A DNA stretch of 7,704 nucleotides from Clostridiaceae bacterium (GCA_012522285.1 JAAYKS010000304.1:1-7704), one strand, 5' to 3'. Shown: positions 1 through 6,932, counted from the stretch's first letter. The notes: a model not told the origin generated them from the sequence alone. Made by a program: numbers and translations.

Positions 1-2091
1 ATGCAGCCTTCTGTGGATATCATCACCCAGCAACGCGAAGACGCCGGGGAGATGACAGAGAAGGTGCGGGACTTCGTCGAAAACGACGAGGATCTACAGG
101 CTGCATTCGATCAATTCATTGAAGCCCGGACTCTATATGGTGAGCAGCTTGACGAAATCATTGAATTGGGACTTGCCAACTCGGATTTCGTCTCGTTGTC
201 GATGCTCGCGGAAGAGAAGTTGAGCGGCACCGGCAAGGTGGTGCCGGCCGGATCGTTTACTCAGGCTTCAACCAAGTATCGGGAGTCATTCGATCAACTG
301 CAGAATGCGTTTTTGGCCAGTGGGAAAAACGTGGTGGATCAAAGCGCTGCGAGTGCTACCACCTCCATCATCTTCATGAGTGCGCTGGTCGTTATGGTTG
401 GTGTCGCGGGCGTGACGATCGGACTCCTGGTGTCGGCCAGCATTAGCAATCCAGTCAAAAAAAGTCTTAACATGATCCGTGAAATGAGCAAAGGGCACCT
501 TAGCATGCGCATGCATATCGATTCGCAAGATGAGGTTGATCAGATGGCGAAAGCCATGGATTCGTTCGCCGACGATCTGCAAACCAAAGTCATTGGCACC
601 ATGCAAAAAATCGCCGCCGGAGATATGACAGCGGTACTCGAGCAGTATGACAACGAAGATGAGGTCACGCCGGCGCTAAAAACCACAATCAGTACAGTCC
701 GCAGTTTGGTTGCCGAGACAAATGGATTGATCGGTGCCGCAGTCGAGGGTCACCTGGATTCCCGGGCGAATGTCGATGCATTCGACGGCAGCTGGAAAGA
801 GCTGCTGAGTGGGTTCAATGAAGTGCTGGAGACCGTCGTCAAACCGATCCGAGAGGCCTCTTCCGTACTGGAAGGTATGGCCAAAGGTGATTTGTCAGTC
901 CGGATGATCGGTGAGTATAAGGGCGACTACGCAGTCATCAAGCAATCGATGAATGCCACGTTAACGGCGCTTTCCGGTTATGTCAGCGAGATATCAAATG
1001 TCCTGACCGATATGGCTCATTCCAACATCGATGTATCGATCAAGGGGGAGTATCTGGGAGATTTCACTGAAATCAAGAATGCACTGAACCTGATCGCCGA
1101 TAATTTCAACCAGATCCTGCGAGACATGAATACGGCTTCCGATCAGGTAACGGCAGGATCGCATCAGGTGGCTGACGGCAGCCAGGCCCTGTCCCAGGGG
1201 GCAACGGAGCAAGCCAGCTCGGTAGAAGAATTGACCACATCCATCAACGAGATCGCCGACCAGACCCGCCAGAACGCCATGAACGCAAATGAGGCAAACG
1301 AACTCGCCTCTACCGCGCTGTTGGCCGCCGAGCAAGGCAACTCACGCATGAAAGATATGCAAAAAGCCATGGAAGAGATCAATGACTCATCGACCAGCAT
1401 TGCCAAAATTATCAAAGTGATCGATGAAATTGCTTTTCAAACCAACATTCTCGCGCTTAACGCCGCGGTCGAAGCGGCACATGCCGGACAGCACGGAAAA
1501 GGATTTGCGGTGGTCGCAGAGGAAGTGCGCAATCTAGCTGCGCGTTCTGCCGCTGCTGCCAAAGAAACCTCCGGCATGATCGAAGGCTCGATTCGCAAGG
1601 TCGAGGTTGGCACAAAGATTGCAGACGATACCGCCAAGGCACTGGAATTGATAGTCAAAGATGTGGAACGGGCGACGGAGCTGGTTGGTTCCATTGCGAT
1701 TGCTTCCAATGAGCAAGCGACCGGCATCGCCCAAATCAACCAGGGAGTCGAGCAGGTGTCCAAGGTTGTGCAAGCCAACTCCGCAACCGCAGAACAAGGA
1801 GCACAGGCCAGCGAGGAATTGTCTGGACAGGCAGAGCTTCTGAAGAAAATGATTGACCAGTTTACCTTGCGTGCCGACCCAGACACTAAAAGGCGCGATA
1901 TGCTTCCCCACGTCGAACCCGAAGTGGAGATGACATCCAGCCCGGCATCTGATGCCGACGAGGCGATGCCACAAGCAGAAACAGGGAGCAAGAAGGGCGG
2001 CAAAAGCGTATCGTCAGCCAAGTCTGCAACCAAGGAATCAGCAGGCAAACCCAAAATTCTGCTGAGTGACCACGAGTTCGGGAAATATTGA
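1..2091 (+). CDS. Methyl-accepting chemotaxis protein, poly-HAMP, 5' end missing
   Basis: Membrane chemoreceptor that controls the CheA kinase through CheW. The 696 visible residues hold a helical stretch (about 1-120, probably the end of an extracytoplasmic four-helix-type sensor), one hydrophobic membrane segment (about 122-146), a HAMP domain with the usual proline (P151), and then further HAMP-like modules to about 376, several with a GxL/GDL/DE-type pattern. The methyl-accepting helices follow, then the highly conserved hairpin tip (about 474-516, with IDEIAFQTNILALNAAVEAA), the return helix to about 622, and a flexible Ser/Ala/Lys/Glu-rich tail ending in DHEFGKY. Although base 1 is an ATG, the first membrane segment and a ribosome binding site are absent, so the true start lies upstream. 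It is followed by cheR and cheB, whose products would modify it. The MCP assignment is certain; the ligand cannot be inferred. Confidence 0.96.
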   Translation: MQPSVDIITQQREDAGEMTEKVRDFVENDEDLQAAFDQFIEARTLYGEQLDEIIELGLANSDFVSLSMLAEEKLSGTGKVVPAGSFTQASTKYRESFDQLQNAFLASGKNVVDQSAASATTSIIFMSALVVMVGVAGVTIGLLVSASISNPVKKSLNMIREMSKGHLSMRMHIDSQDEVDQMAKAMDSFADDLQTKVIGTMQKIAAGDMTAVLEQYDNEDEVTPALKTTISTVRSLVAETNGLIGAAVEGHLDSRANVDAFDGSWKELLSGFNEVLETVVKPIREASSVLEGMAKGDLSVRMIGEYKGDYAVIKQSMNATLTALSGYVSEISNVLTDMAHSNIDVSIKGEYLGDFTEIKNALNLIADNFNQILRDMNTASDQVTAGSHQVADGSQALSQGATEQASSVEELTTSINEIADQTRQNAMNANEANELASTALLAAEQGNSRMKDMQKAMEEINDSSTSIAKIIKVIDEIAFQTNILALNAAVEAAHAGQHGKGFAVVAEEVRNLAARSAAAAKETSGMIEGSIRKVEVGTKIADDTAKALELIVKDVERATELVGSIAIASNEQATGIAQINQGVEQVSKVVQANSATAEQGAQASEELSGQAELLKKMIDQFTLRADPDTKRRDMLPHVEPEVEMTSSPASDADEAMPQAETGSKKGGKSVSSAKSATKESAGKPKILLSDHEFGKY

Positions 2092-2119
2092 GTCACTCTT
2101 CCCCGGAAACGAAGCGATT

Positions 2120-2155
2120 GCATGTACGGACACCCGGATGGATGTCCGTACATGC
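2120..2155 (+). other. Strong RNA hairpin in the mcp-cheR spacer
   Basis: GCATGTACGGACA (2120-2132) and TGTCCGTACATGC (2143-2155) are perfect reverse complements, giving a 13-bp stem around a 10-nt loop. Two more C-G pairs are possible inside the loop (2134-2135 with 2140-2141), and GAT (2116-2118) can pair with ATC (2157-2159) outside a T-T mismatch. No T-run follows, so it is not a canonical intrinsic terminator. It sits 28 nt after the MCP stop and 42 nt before the cheR start. Likely roles are transcript processing or stabilisation, lowering cheR/cheB expression relative to the receptor, or a dispersed repeat. Confidence 0.8.
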
Positions 2156-2184
2156 TATCCATTACCCCCGATTCGACGGTCGAC

Positions 2185-2191
2185 AAAGGAG
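2185..2191 (+). promoter_or_regulatory. Ribosome binding site that sets the GTG start of cheR
   Basis: AAAGGAG lies 6 nt before GTG 2198. This is the only good Shine-Dalgarno sequence near the front of cheR, and it selects GTG 2198 over the in-frame ATG codons at 2066 (inside mcp) and 2138 (inside the hairpin loop). Confidence 0.8.
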
Positions 2192-2197
2192 AATGAA

Positions 2198-3013
2198 GTG
2201 CTGGTCTTGCAGGAACATGAATTCGAGACATTGGTGCATTTTGTTCGGGAAAACTTCGGCATCAACCTCGACCAGAAAAGAATACTGGTGGAAGGACGGC
2301 TTGGTTTGCATTTGACCGAAGCCGGTTATTCCAGCTATCAGGAGTATCTCAATCGGGTCTTCGCCGATCCGACAGGCGCGGAGGTATCCAACCTGGTGAC
2401 ACGTCTGACGACCAATCATACGTTTTTTATGAGAGAGGAAAACCATTTTCGCTTTTTGCGGCAGGTGGTCTTGCCCGCACTTGCCGCCTCCCCGCGCGAC
2501 AAGGACATACGTATCTGGAGCGCCGGGTGCTCGTCGGGCGAAGAACCATTCACAATCGCTATGACTTTGCATGACCATTTTGGTTTCGCGAAAGAGCAAT
2601 GGGATACCCGGATCCTGGCAACCGACATCTCCTCGCGAGCCTTGGATATGGCACGAAAAGCACGATATCCTGCCACAGCGATGGATCAAGTACCGCCGTC
2701 CTGGTTGATTCGCTACTTTCGAAGAACTTCGGAGACAGAGTATGAAGTGATCGAAGGTCTGAGGGAAGAAGTCATTTTTCGTTCGCTCAATCTGGTACAG
2801 GGAGTTTTCCCGTTCCGGAAAAGATTCCACGTCATCTTTTGTCGGAATGTCATGATTTATTTCGACCGCAAAACCCGCAATGAATTGATCCGGAAGCTCT
2901 ACCAGGTTACCGAGCCAGGGGGCTACTTGTTCATCGGACATGCCGAGATCCTCGATCGGGACGAGTGTGGATACAAGTATGTCCAGCCCGCAATATATAG
3001 AAGACCAAGTTGA
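2198..3013 (+). CDS. cheR: Chemotaxis protein methyltransferase CheR
   Basis: Uses S-adenosylmethionine to methylate glutamates on MCPs, raising receptor output during adaptation; cytoplasmic. From the GTG start it has 271 residues, normal for the family. An N-terminal helical domain (about 1-75) leads into TTNHTFFMRE (71-80). The methyltransferase core carries the SAM-binding motif WSAGCSSGEEP (107-117), LATDIS (140-145), IFCRNVMIYFD (213-223) and GGYLFIGHAE (241-250). Compared from memory with E. coli CheR, the stretch after RYF (172-174) is about three residues shorter, the pattern described for CheRs that do not need a receptor pentapeptide. It is followed after 10 bp by cheB, whose ribosome binding site overlaps the cheR stop, so the two are probably translationally coupled. 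Confidence 0.96.
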   Translation: MLVLQEHEFETLVHFVRENFGINLDQKRILVEGRLGLHLTEAGYSSYQEYLNRVFADPTGAEVSNLVTRLTTNHTFFMREENHFRFLRQVVLPALAASPRDKDIRIWSAGCSSGEEPFTIAMTLHDHFGFAKEQWDTRILATDISSRALDMARKARYPATAMDQVPPSWLIRYFRRTSETEYEVIEGLREEVIFRSLNLVQGVFPFRKRFHVIFCRNVMIYFDRKTRNELIRKLYQVTEPGGYLFIGHAEILDRDECGYKYVQPAIYRRPS

Positions 3014-3023
3014 GGTGTAATCC

Positions 3024-4064
3024 ATGCCGCTGAAAAAGAAGATAAAGGTGCTGGTTGTCGACGACTCAATGCTGTTCCGGGAAGCGATCGCCCGAGGGAT
3101 CTCTCAGGACAACGGTATTGAGGTGGTTGGATCCGCAGCCGACGCCTTTCAGGCCAGAGACATGATCCAGCAGTATGAGCCGGATGTGTTGTCACTGGAT
3201 GTGGAAATGCCGCGTATGAGTGGTATTGAATTTCTAAGAAAACTGATGCCTCAGTATCCGATGCCTGTCGTCGTTGTCAGTGCCGTCAGTGACAACGTGT
3301 TCGACGCTCTCAAAGCGGGCGCTGTCGATTTCGTGACCAAGCCGGAGGCGGGAAAGCCCGGCGGGCTTGAGCGACTGGTTCGAGAATTGATTGTGAAGAT
3401 CAAGATCGCCTCGATGGCCCGGATCGGGAAAAATGAACTGACTGTCACAGCCTCCCGCAACGACCGTGCATTGCCTGTCGGAGGGAAAACATGTGACTTG
3501 ATTGCGATCGGTGCTTCCACTGGTGGAACCGAAGCGATTCTTGAGATCATTCGTGCTTTCCCGGCCGATATGCCACCTGTGGTAATCGTGCAGCATATGC
3601 CACCTGTCTTTACCCGGATGTACGCCGAACGGCTAGACCGCATCTGCTCGATGGAGGTCCGAGAGGCCTCAGCTGATGGCGACCGGCTGGTTCCAGGCCG
3701 GATCATTCTGGCGGCTGGCGACCGGCATCTGACGGTACGACGCAGCAGTTCCGGACTCATAACGGAAAGCAAACCGGGGGAACGGGTCAATGGGCACTGC
3801 CCATCCGTGGATGTCCTGTTTCATTCGGTCAGTCGCATCAAAGGGATCCAGTCGATCGGCATCATTCTCACTGGAATGGGATACGATGGCGCCAAAGGAT
3901 TGGAAGCGATGTTGCGCGGGGGGGCGTTCACGATTGGCCAGGACGAATCGTCTTCGGTCGTATATGGGATGCCCAAAGTTGCCTACGACATTGGTGCGGT
4001 CAGCCGGCAGGTTCCGCTCAACCAGATCGCAGATCTGGTATTTGCGACCAACTTGGCTAAGTAG
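3024..4064 (+). CDS. cheB: Chemotaxis response regulator methylesterase/glutamine deamidase CheB
   Basis: Removes methyl groups from MCP glutamates, and deamidates glutamines in many species, when phosphorylated by CheA; the counterpart of CheR. It has 346 residues. The receiver domain (about 6-125) has the acidic pair D13/D14, phospho-acceptor D59 in LSLDVEMP, S86 in the switch position and K106 in VTKP. A linker (about 126-153) leads to the methylesterase domain with the complete catalytic triad: S165 in GASTGG, H191 in VQHMPP and D288 in TGMGYDGA. These match S164/H190/D286 of the enteric enzyme. The start is ATG 3024, with GAGGTG at 3012-3017 six nt upstream, overlapping the cheR stop. 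No defects are seen, so it should be an active enzyme. Confidence 0.97.
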   Translation: MPLKKKIKVLVVDDSMLFREAIARGISQDNGIEVVGSAADAFQARDMIQQYEPDVLSLDVEMPRMSGIEFLRKLMPQYPMPVVVVSAVSDNVFDALKAGAVDFVTKPEAGKPGGLERLVRELIVKIKIASMARIGKNELTVTASRNDRALPVGGKTCDLIAIGASTGGTEAILEIIRAFPADMPPVVIVQHMPPVFTRMYAERLDRICSMEVREASADGDRLVPGRIILAAGDRHLTVRRSSSGLITESKPGERVNGHCPSVDVLFHSVSRIKGIQSIGIILTGMGYDGAKGLEAMLRGGAFTIGQDESSSVVYGMPKVAYDIGAVSRQVPLNQIADLVFATNLAK

Positions 4065-4112
4065 TACGTCAAATGCGTGACAAGGACGTCAGCTGCCTGT
4101 TGTGAAACAGTT

Positions 4113-4129
4113 CGGAGGGAACGGAGGGA
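4113..4129 (+). promoter_or_regulatory. Tandem Shine-Dalgarno repeat before the PAS-GGDEF-EAL gene
   Basis: The octamer CGGAGGGA occurs twice, at 4113-4120 and 4122-4129. The second copy is properly spaced (5 nt from GGAGGG to ATG 4134) and fixes that start over the upstream in-frame ATG 4077. A small hairpin, CTGTT-GTGA-AACAG (4097-4110), lies just before the first copy. The rest of the 69-bp spacer after cheB shows no clear promoter or terminator. Confidence 0.6.
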
Positions 4130-4133
4130 TCCA

Positions 4134-5873
4134 ATGAATGACCACTCATTTCTGAGGATCAACTCGGAGCAACTGCTATTTGTGCTTGAAGATTTGATGA
4201 GCACTTCTCGTGATGTAGCTTGGTTCTGGTCTCCGGAAGAACGAAAGATTCGATATGACAGCAGCCTGACTGAGAAATTCGGATACGACCCTGTCGAAAT
4301 GGGAGATATAGATGCGTTTCTCTCAAAGGTTTACTTTGCAGATCGTGTCAAGGTCCGCCAGATCGGCAGCCATGTTCTGATTCCCGGCAACCACCCGGCA
4401 GCGGTCGAACATCGGATTTTGTGTGCCAACGGGGATGTACGATGGGTCCGGACCTCTTTTCGTCGGATCCATCCAAAGTGGTGTTCCAGCCAACTGGTGG
4501 TCGGGACCATCACTGACATTGATGCCGAGGTGCGCGGGCGCGCTCTGCTGCGTGAACAAAACTACCGTGACCCGCTGACCGGGCTGCAAACCCGGGTCAT
4601 GCTCGATTACAAACTCCAGGCGTATATGGAATCGGTTCGTCGTAACGGACGGTTACTGGCTTTGATTGAGCTTGATTTGGAGGGGTTCAAGGAGGTCAAT
4701 GAATCGTTCGGACATATGGTGGGAGACGCTGTACTCAGGATGATCGGTGATGTGCTGATGGTGGAGCTGCCTTTGGATGCAACGGTGTTCCGGGTCGGTG
4801 GAGACGAATTCGCGATTCTGGTCAAAAATCTGGAGAACCAAGCCGACATCGAACAAATCATGCAAAATGTCATGAAAGCTTTATCCAGATCGATCGTTCT
4901 TGACAATAGACACGTGATGATCCGCGCCACAGCCGGTATTACACTGTTCCCAGGGTTTGGAACCACATCGGACGAGATTCAGGTCGAAGCCGGTATCGCG
5001 TTGCGCGAAGCGAAAGAAACCAATCCCGGAGGATGGGGGTACTTTACCCCTGATTTACAAGCCGATCAGGTGCGGCGGGCTCAGATGGAAAAGAAGCTTC
5101 GGCGTGCGATCCGCGATCGGGAGTTCAGGCTTGTCTTTCAGCCACAGGTCGATACGGAAACGAAAAGGATCAACGGATTGGAAGCGCTTATCCGGTGGGA
5201 TGATCCAGAGTGCGGACCGATATCTCCTGCCACCTTCATACCGATCGCGGAGACATGCGGATTGATGCCGGTGATCGGCAGCTGGGTCGTGGAGACCGCC
5301 TGCGCCCATGTGGTGGAATGGATGAGCCTGGGGGCTCCGCCCGTTCGCGTGTCGGTCAATATCTCGCCGCAGCAGTTCAAGGAAACGGATTTTCTGCCAT
5401 CATTACGTCGCACACTTTCCATCACCGGGCTGGATCCGAAGATGCTGGAACTGGAGATCACGGAGAGTATGTTTCTGGAAGATCCCGACAGACTGCGGGA
5501 CATGTTTGAGAAGATCCGGAGCCTGGGTGTCCAGATCGCACTGGATGATTTCGGGACCGGGTATTCTTCATTGAACTACATTAAGAACTATAAACTGGAC
5601 CGACTGAAAATTGATCGATCGTTTATTCATGACATGAAAGCCCCATCGGTGGAAACGGCCATCACTGGCACAATTGTGGTACTGGCGCACATTCTAGGGC
5701 TCGAGGTTGTAGCGGAAGGAGTAGAGACCCCTGAACAGTATCTGTATTTGCGAGAAGTCGGTTGCAACACCATCCAGGGCTTTTACTTTAGCCGTCCAGT
5801 CGAATCTGTGGGCATACCGGCGTTGTTGATTGAAGGCAACATGATGATGAAAGGAGCGAAATCCAATGCCTGA
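4134..5873 (+). CDS. PAS-GGDEF-EAL bifunctional c-di-GMP synthase/phosphodiesterase
   Basis: Predicted to make c-di-GMP from two GTP (GGDEF) and to hydrolyse it to pGpG (EAL), with a PAS domain setting the balance. From ATG 4134 it has 579 residues and no membrane segment, so it should be cytoplasmic. A PAS_3-like domain covers about 18-130, ending in VVGTITDID. The GGDEF domain starts at RDPLTGLQTR (145-154) and has GGDEF intact at 222-226. The inhibitory site expected five residues before it reads PLDA (213-216) instead of RxxD, so product inhibition is probably lost. The EAL domain (about 315-570) has EAL 350-352, N409 in NISPQQF, E441 and E444 in LEITES, the D471-D472 pair in LDDFGTGYSSL, K492, E528 in VAEGVE and Q548 in IQGFYFSRP, all expected for an active phosphodiesterase. 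It overlaps the PilZ gene by 8 bp. Which activity dominates cannot be read from sequence. Confidence 0.94.
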   Translation: MNDHSFLRINSEQLLFVLEDLMSTSRDVAWFWSPEERKIRYDSSLTEKFGYDPVEMGDIDAFLSKVYFADRVKVRQIGSHVLIPGNHPAAVEHRILCANGDVRWVRTSFRRIHPKWCSSQLVVGTITDIDAEVRGRALLREQNYRDPLTGLQTRVMLDYKLQAYMESVRRNGRLLALIELDLEGFKEVNESFGHMVGDAVLRMIGDVLMVELPLDATVFRVGGDEFAILVKNLENQADIEQIMQNVMKALSRSIVLDNRHVMIRATAGITLFPGFGTTSDEIQVEAGIALREAKETNPGGWGYFTPDLQADQVRRAQMEKKLRRAIRDREFRLVFQPQVDTETKRINGLEALIRWDDPECGPISPATFIPIAETCGLMPVIGSWVVETACAHVVEWMSLGAPPVRVSVNISPQQFKETDFLPSLRRTLSITGLDPKMLELEITESMFLEDPDRLRDMFEKIRSLGVQIALDDFGTGYSSLNYIKNYKLDRLKIDRSFIHDMKAPSVETAITGTIVVLAHILGLEVVAEGVETPEQYLYLREVGCNTIQGFYFSRPVESVGIPALLIEGNMMMKGAKSNA

Positions 5874-6555
5874 CACCTCATTGAAGACACACGGCGAACT
5901 GGAAATCGGTACCCGACTGGAAATTCGAAAAGCGGGTGAAGGTCGCGGTGCCGCCTTGGTCAGCCAGATTCTTGCACCGCCGGCGGGCAATCTCATGTTG
6001 ATTGCGGTTCCCACAGCGCATTGCGAGTGGGTCGAATGGGGTGCAGGCACCCCGATCAGGGCATCTTTCACGAAAAAGGATCAGGGAGTATGGCTCTTCG
6101 ATGCTACTATTCTCTCCCGGTCAGTAAGCGGAACTGTCCAGGCCTACCTGATCCAGCTGGAGGCCCCTCCCCATCGCCGCCAGCGCAGAGAGCATTTCCG
6201 ATTGGAATGCACATTAGATGTGGTTTTCCGGTATCTGACCGCGCTCCCTCCGCCCGCCACTGCGGGAGATAGTCCGCTCGTGCCCGGTGTGACGCTCAAC
6301 GTCAGCGAAGGAGGGACCAGTTTCCTGGCTGTACCGGCGGGAGAACAAGCCGGTGAAATCGAGATCACCCTCGAACTGGAAGGACACGGTTCCGTAGTTG
6401 CCAGGGGGCAGGTCCTGCGCCGTGAGAGAATCGATCATGGCTCAACTGCGCGGGAGCGCTACGCAGTTCGATTTACGGGCATCGCTGCCAGAGACCGGGA
6501 TGCACTGGTCAGATATGTCTTCAAACGTCAACGCAAGCAATTGCGCCGGATTTGA
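5866..6555 (+). CDS. YcgR/MotI-like PilZ c-di-GMP receptor
   Basis: Cytoplasmic c-di-GMP receptor. Family members with this build, such as enteric YcgR and Bacillus MotI (YpfA), bind flagellar motor or stator parts and slow swimming when c-di-GMP is high. It has 229 residues, close to MotI. An N-terminal YcgR-type beta domain (about 8-100, beginning ELEIGTRLEI) is followed by the RxxxR motif at R108-R112 and the C-terminal PilZ barrel with NVSEGG (145-150), matching the (D/N)xSxxG binding motif. A proline-rich loop (about 124-140) joins the two motifs. The extreme C-terminus is very basic (about 219-228). ATG 5866 lies within the end of the GGDEF-EAL gene and is preceded by AAAGGAG at 5850-5856. 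The 8-bp overlap implies translational coupling of enzyme and receptor. Motor control is inferred from the family and the che neighbours. Confidence 0.92.
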   Translation: MPDTSLKTHGELEIGTRLEIRKAGEGRGAALVSQILAPPAGNLMLIAVPTAHCEWVEWGAGTPIRASFTKKDQGVWLFDATILSRSVSGTVQAYLIQLEAPPHRRQRREHFRLECTLDVVFRYLTALPPPATAGDSPLVPGVTLNVSEGGTSFLAVPAGEQAGEIEITLELEGHGSVVARGQVLRRERIDHGSTARERYAVRFTGIAARDRDALVRYVFKRQRKQLRRI

Positions 6556-6616
6556 TGCTGCGCTCGGCGGACGAGTCATCTGCGGACTTGATCCGGCAAT
6601 CGCAACGTTTATTTTT
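6541..6616 (+). other. Possible attenuator-like fold between the PilZ and ComFB genes
   Basis: TTGCG (6541-6545) can pair with CGCAA (6601-6605), and CCGGAT (6546-6551) with ATCCGG (6591-6596), with a 4-nt bulge. A smaller alternative is TGCGGA/TCCGGCA (6581-6598) with a one-base bulge. A T-rich run, TTTATTTTT, follows at 6608-6616. The spacing and the long loop are not those of a standard terminator, so this may only weaken read-through or be chance. Confidence 0.25.
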
Positions 6617-6647
6617 GGTTGACGGAAAACATCCGATTGTCAGGGAT

Positions 6648-6653
6648 AAGGAG
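6648..6653 (+). promoter_or_regulatory. Ribosome binding site that sets the ComFB start
   Basis: AAGGAG lies 9 nt before ATG 6663. The same frame is open upstream to ATG 6555, which overlaps the PilZ stop, but that codon has no purine-rich site before it. The internal start is therefore preferred. Confidence 0.75.
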
Positions 6654-6662
6654 AGAATAGAA

Positions 6663-6932
6663 ATGTATGAACTCAGAAATTACGCGGAAGTGATAGTTGC
6701 GCAGCTTGCAGACCGCCTGATCCCCGAATCCGGTATCTGCAAATGCGAAAAATGCCGTCTGGACGTGATCGCACTAGCGCTCAACCGCCTGCCGGCGAGA
6801 TATGTCGTATCGATAAAAGGTGCACTGCTGGCCGAGTCGGAATTGCTTGCGATGCAAAAATCCACCGACTATTTGTCCGCGGTATTGACAGCGATTCGCC
6901 AAGTGGAGTCAATGCCTCGGCACACGACTTAG
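6663..6932 (+). CDS. ComFB-domain protein, likely cyclic-dinucleotide receptor
   Basis: Small cytoplasmic protein of 89 residues, a full-length single ComFB domain. The family hallmarks visible are the Cys cluster CKCEKC (C26, C28, C31), followed by RLDVIALALNRLPARYVVS (32-50) and the closing helix SAVLTAIRQVESMPR (72-86). The cysteines suggest metal binding, though a fourth ligand is not obvious. ComFB was named from the Bacillus comF locus, where its role was unclear. Work in cyanobacteria (CdgR/ComFB) reports binding of c-di-GMP and also c-di-AMP. Here it is the last gene after a c-di-GMP enzyme and a PilZ receptor, which supports a role as a second c-di-GMP effector. That function is inferred from family and context; I know of no residue signature here that proves binding. 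No competence genes are nearby. Confidence 0.88.
   Translation: MYELRNYAEVIVAQLADRLIPESGICKCEKCRLDVIALALNRLPARYVVSIKGALLAESELLAMQKSTDYLSAVLTAIRQVESMPRHTT

Noticed and set aside
2066..2197. Upstream in-frame starts for cheR (ATG 2066 and ATG 2138)
   Set aside because: The added residues do not look like CheR, the codons lie in the mcp gene or the hairpin loop, and the good ribosome binding site is placed for GTG 2198.
1437..2231. 264-residue open frame on the minus strand opposite the receptor gene
   Set aside because: It is an antisense shadow of the MCP gene with low-complexity Ser/Ala content, no recognisable domain and no convincing ribosome binding site.
2162..3025. 287-residue open frame on the minus strand opposite cheR
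   Set aside because: cheR on the + strand has all family motifs; the antisense product resembles nothing I know.
4021..4039. ACCAGATC-GCA-GATCTGGT inverted repeat near the cheB end
   Set aside because: The 8-bp stem lies inside conserved coding sequence, 23 nt before the stop, and has no T-run; probably chance.
4077..4133. Upstream ATG for the PAS-GGDEF-EAL gene
   Set aside because: There is no ribosome binding site before it, and the 19 extra codons run through the Shine-Dalgarno pair that serves ATG 4134.
6619..6648. TTGACG as a -35 element for a ComFB promoter
   Set aside because: No acceptable -10 sequence lies 16-18 bp downstream, and the transcript would start after the ribosome binding site.
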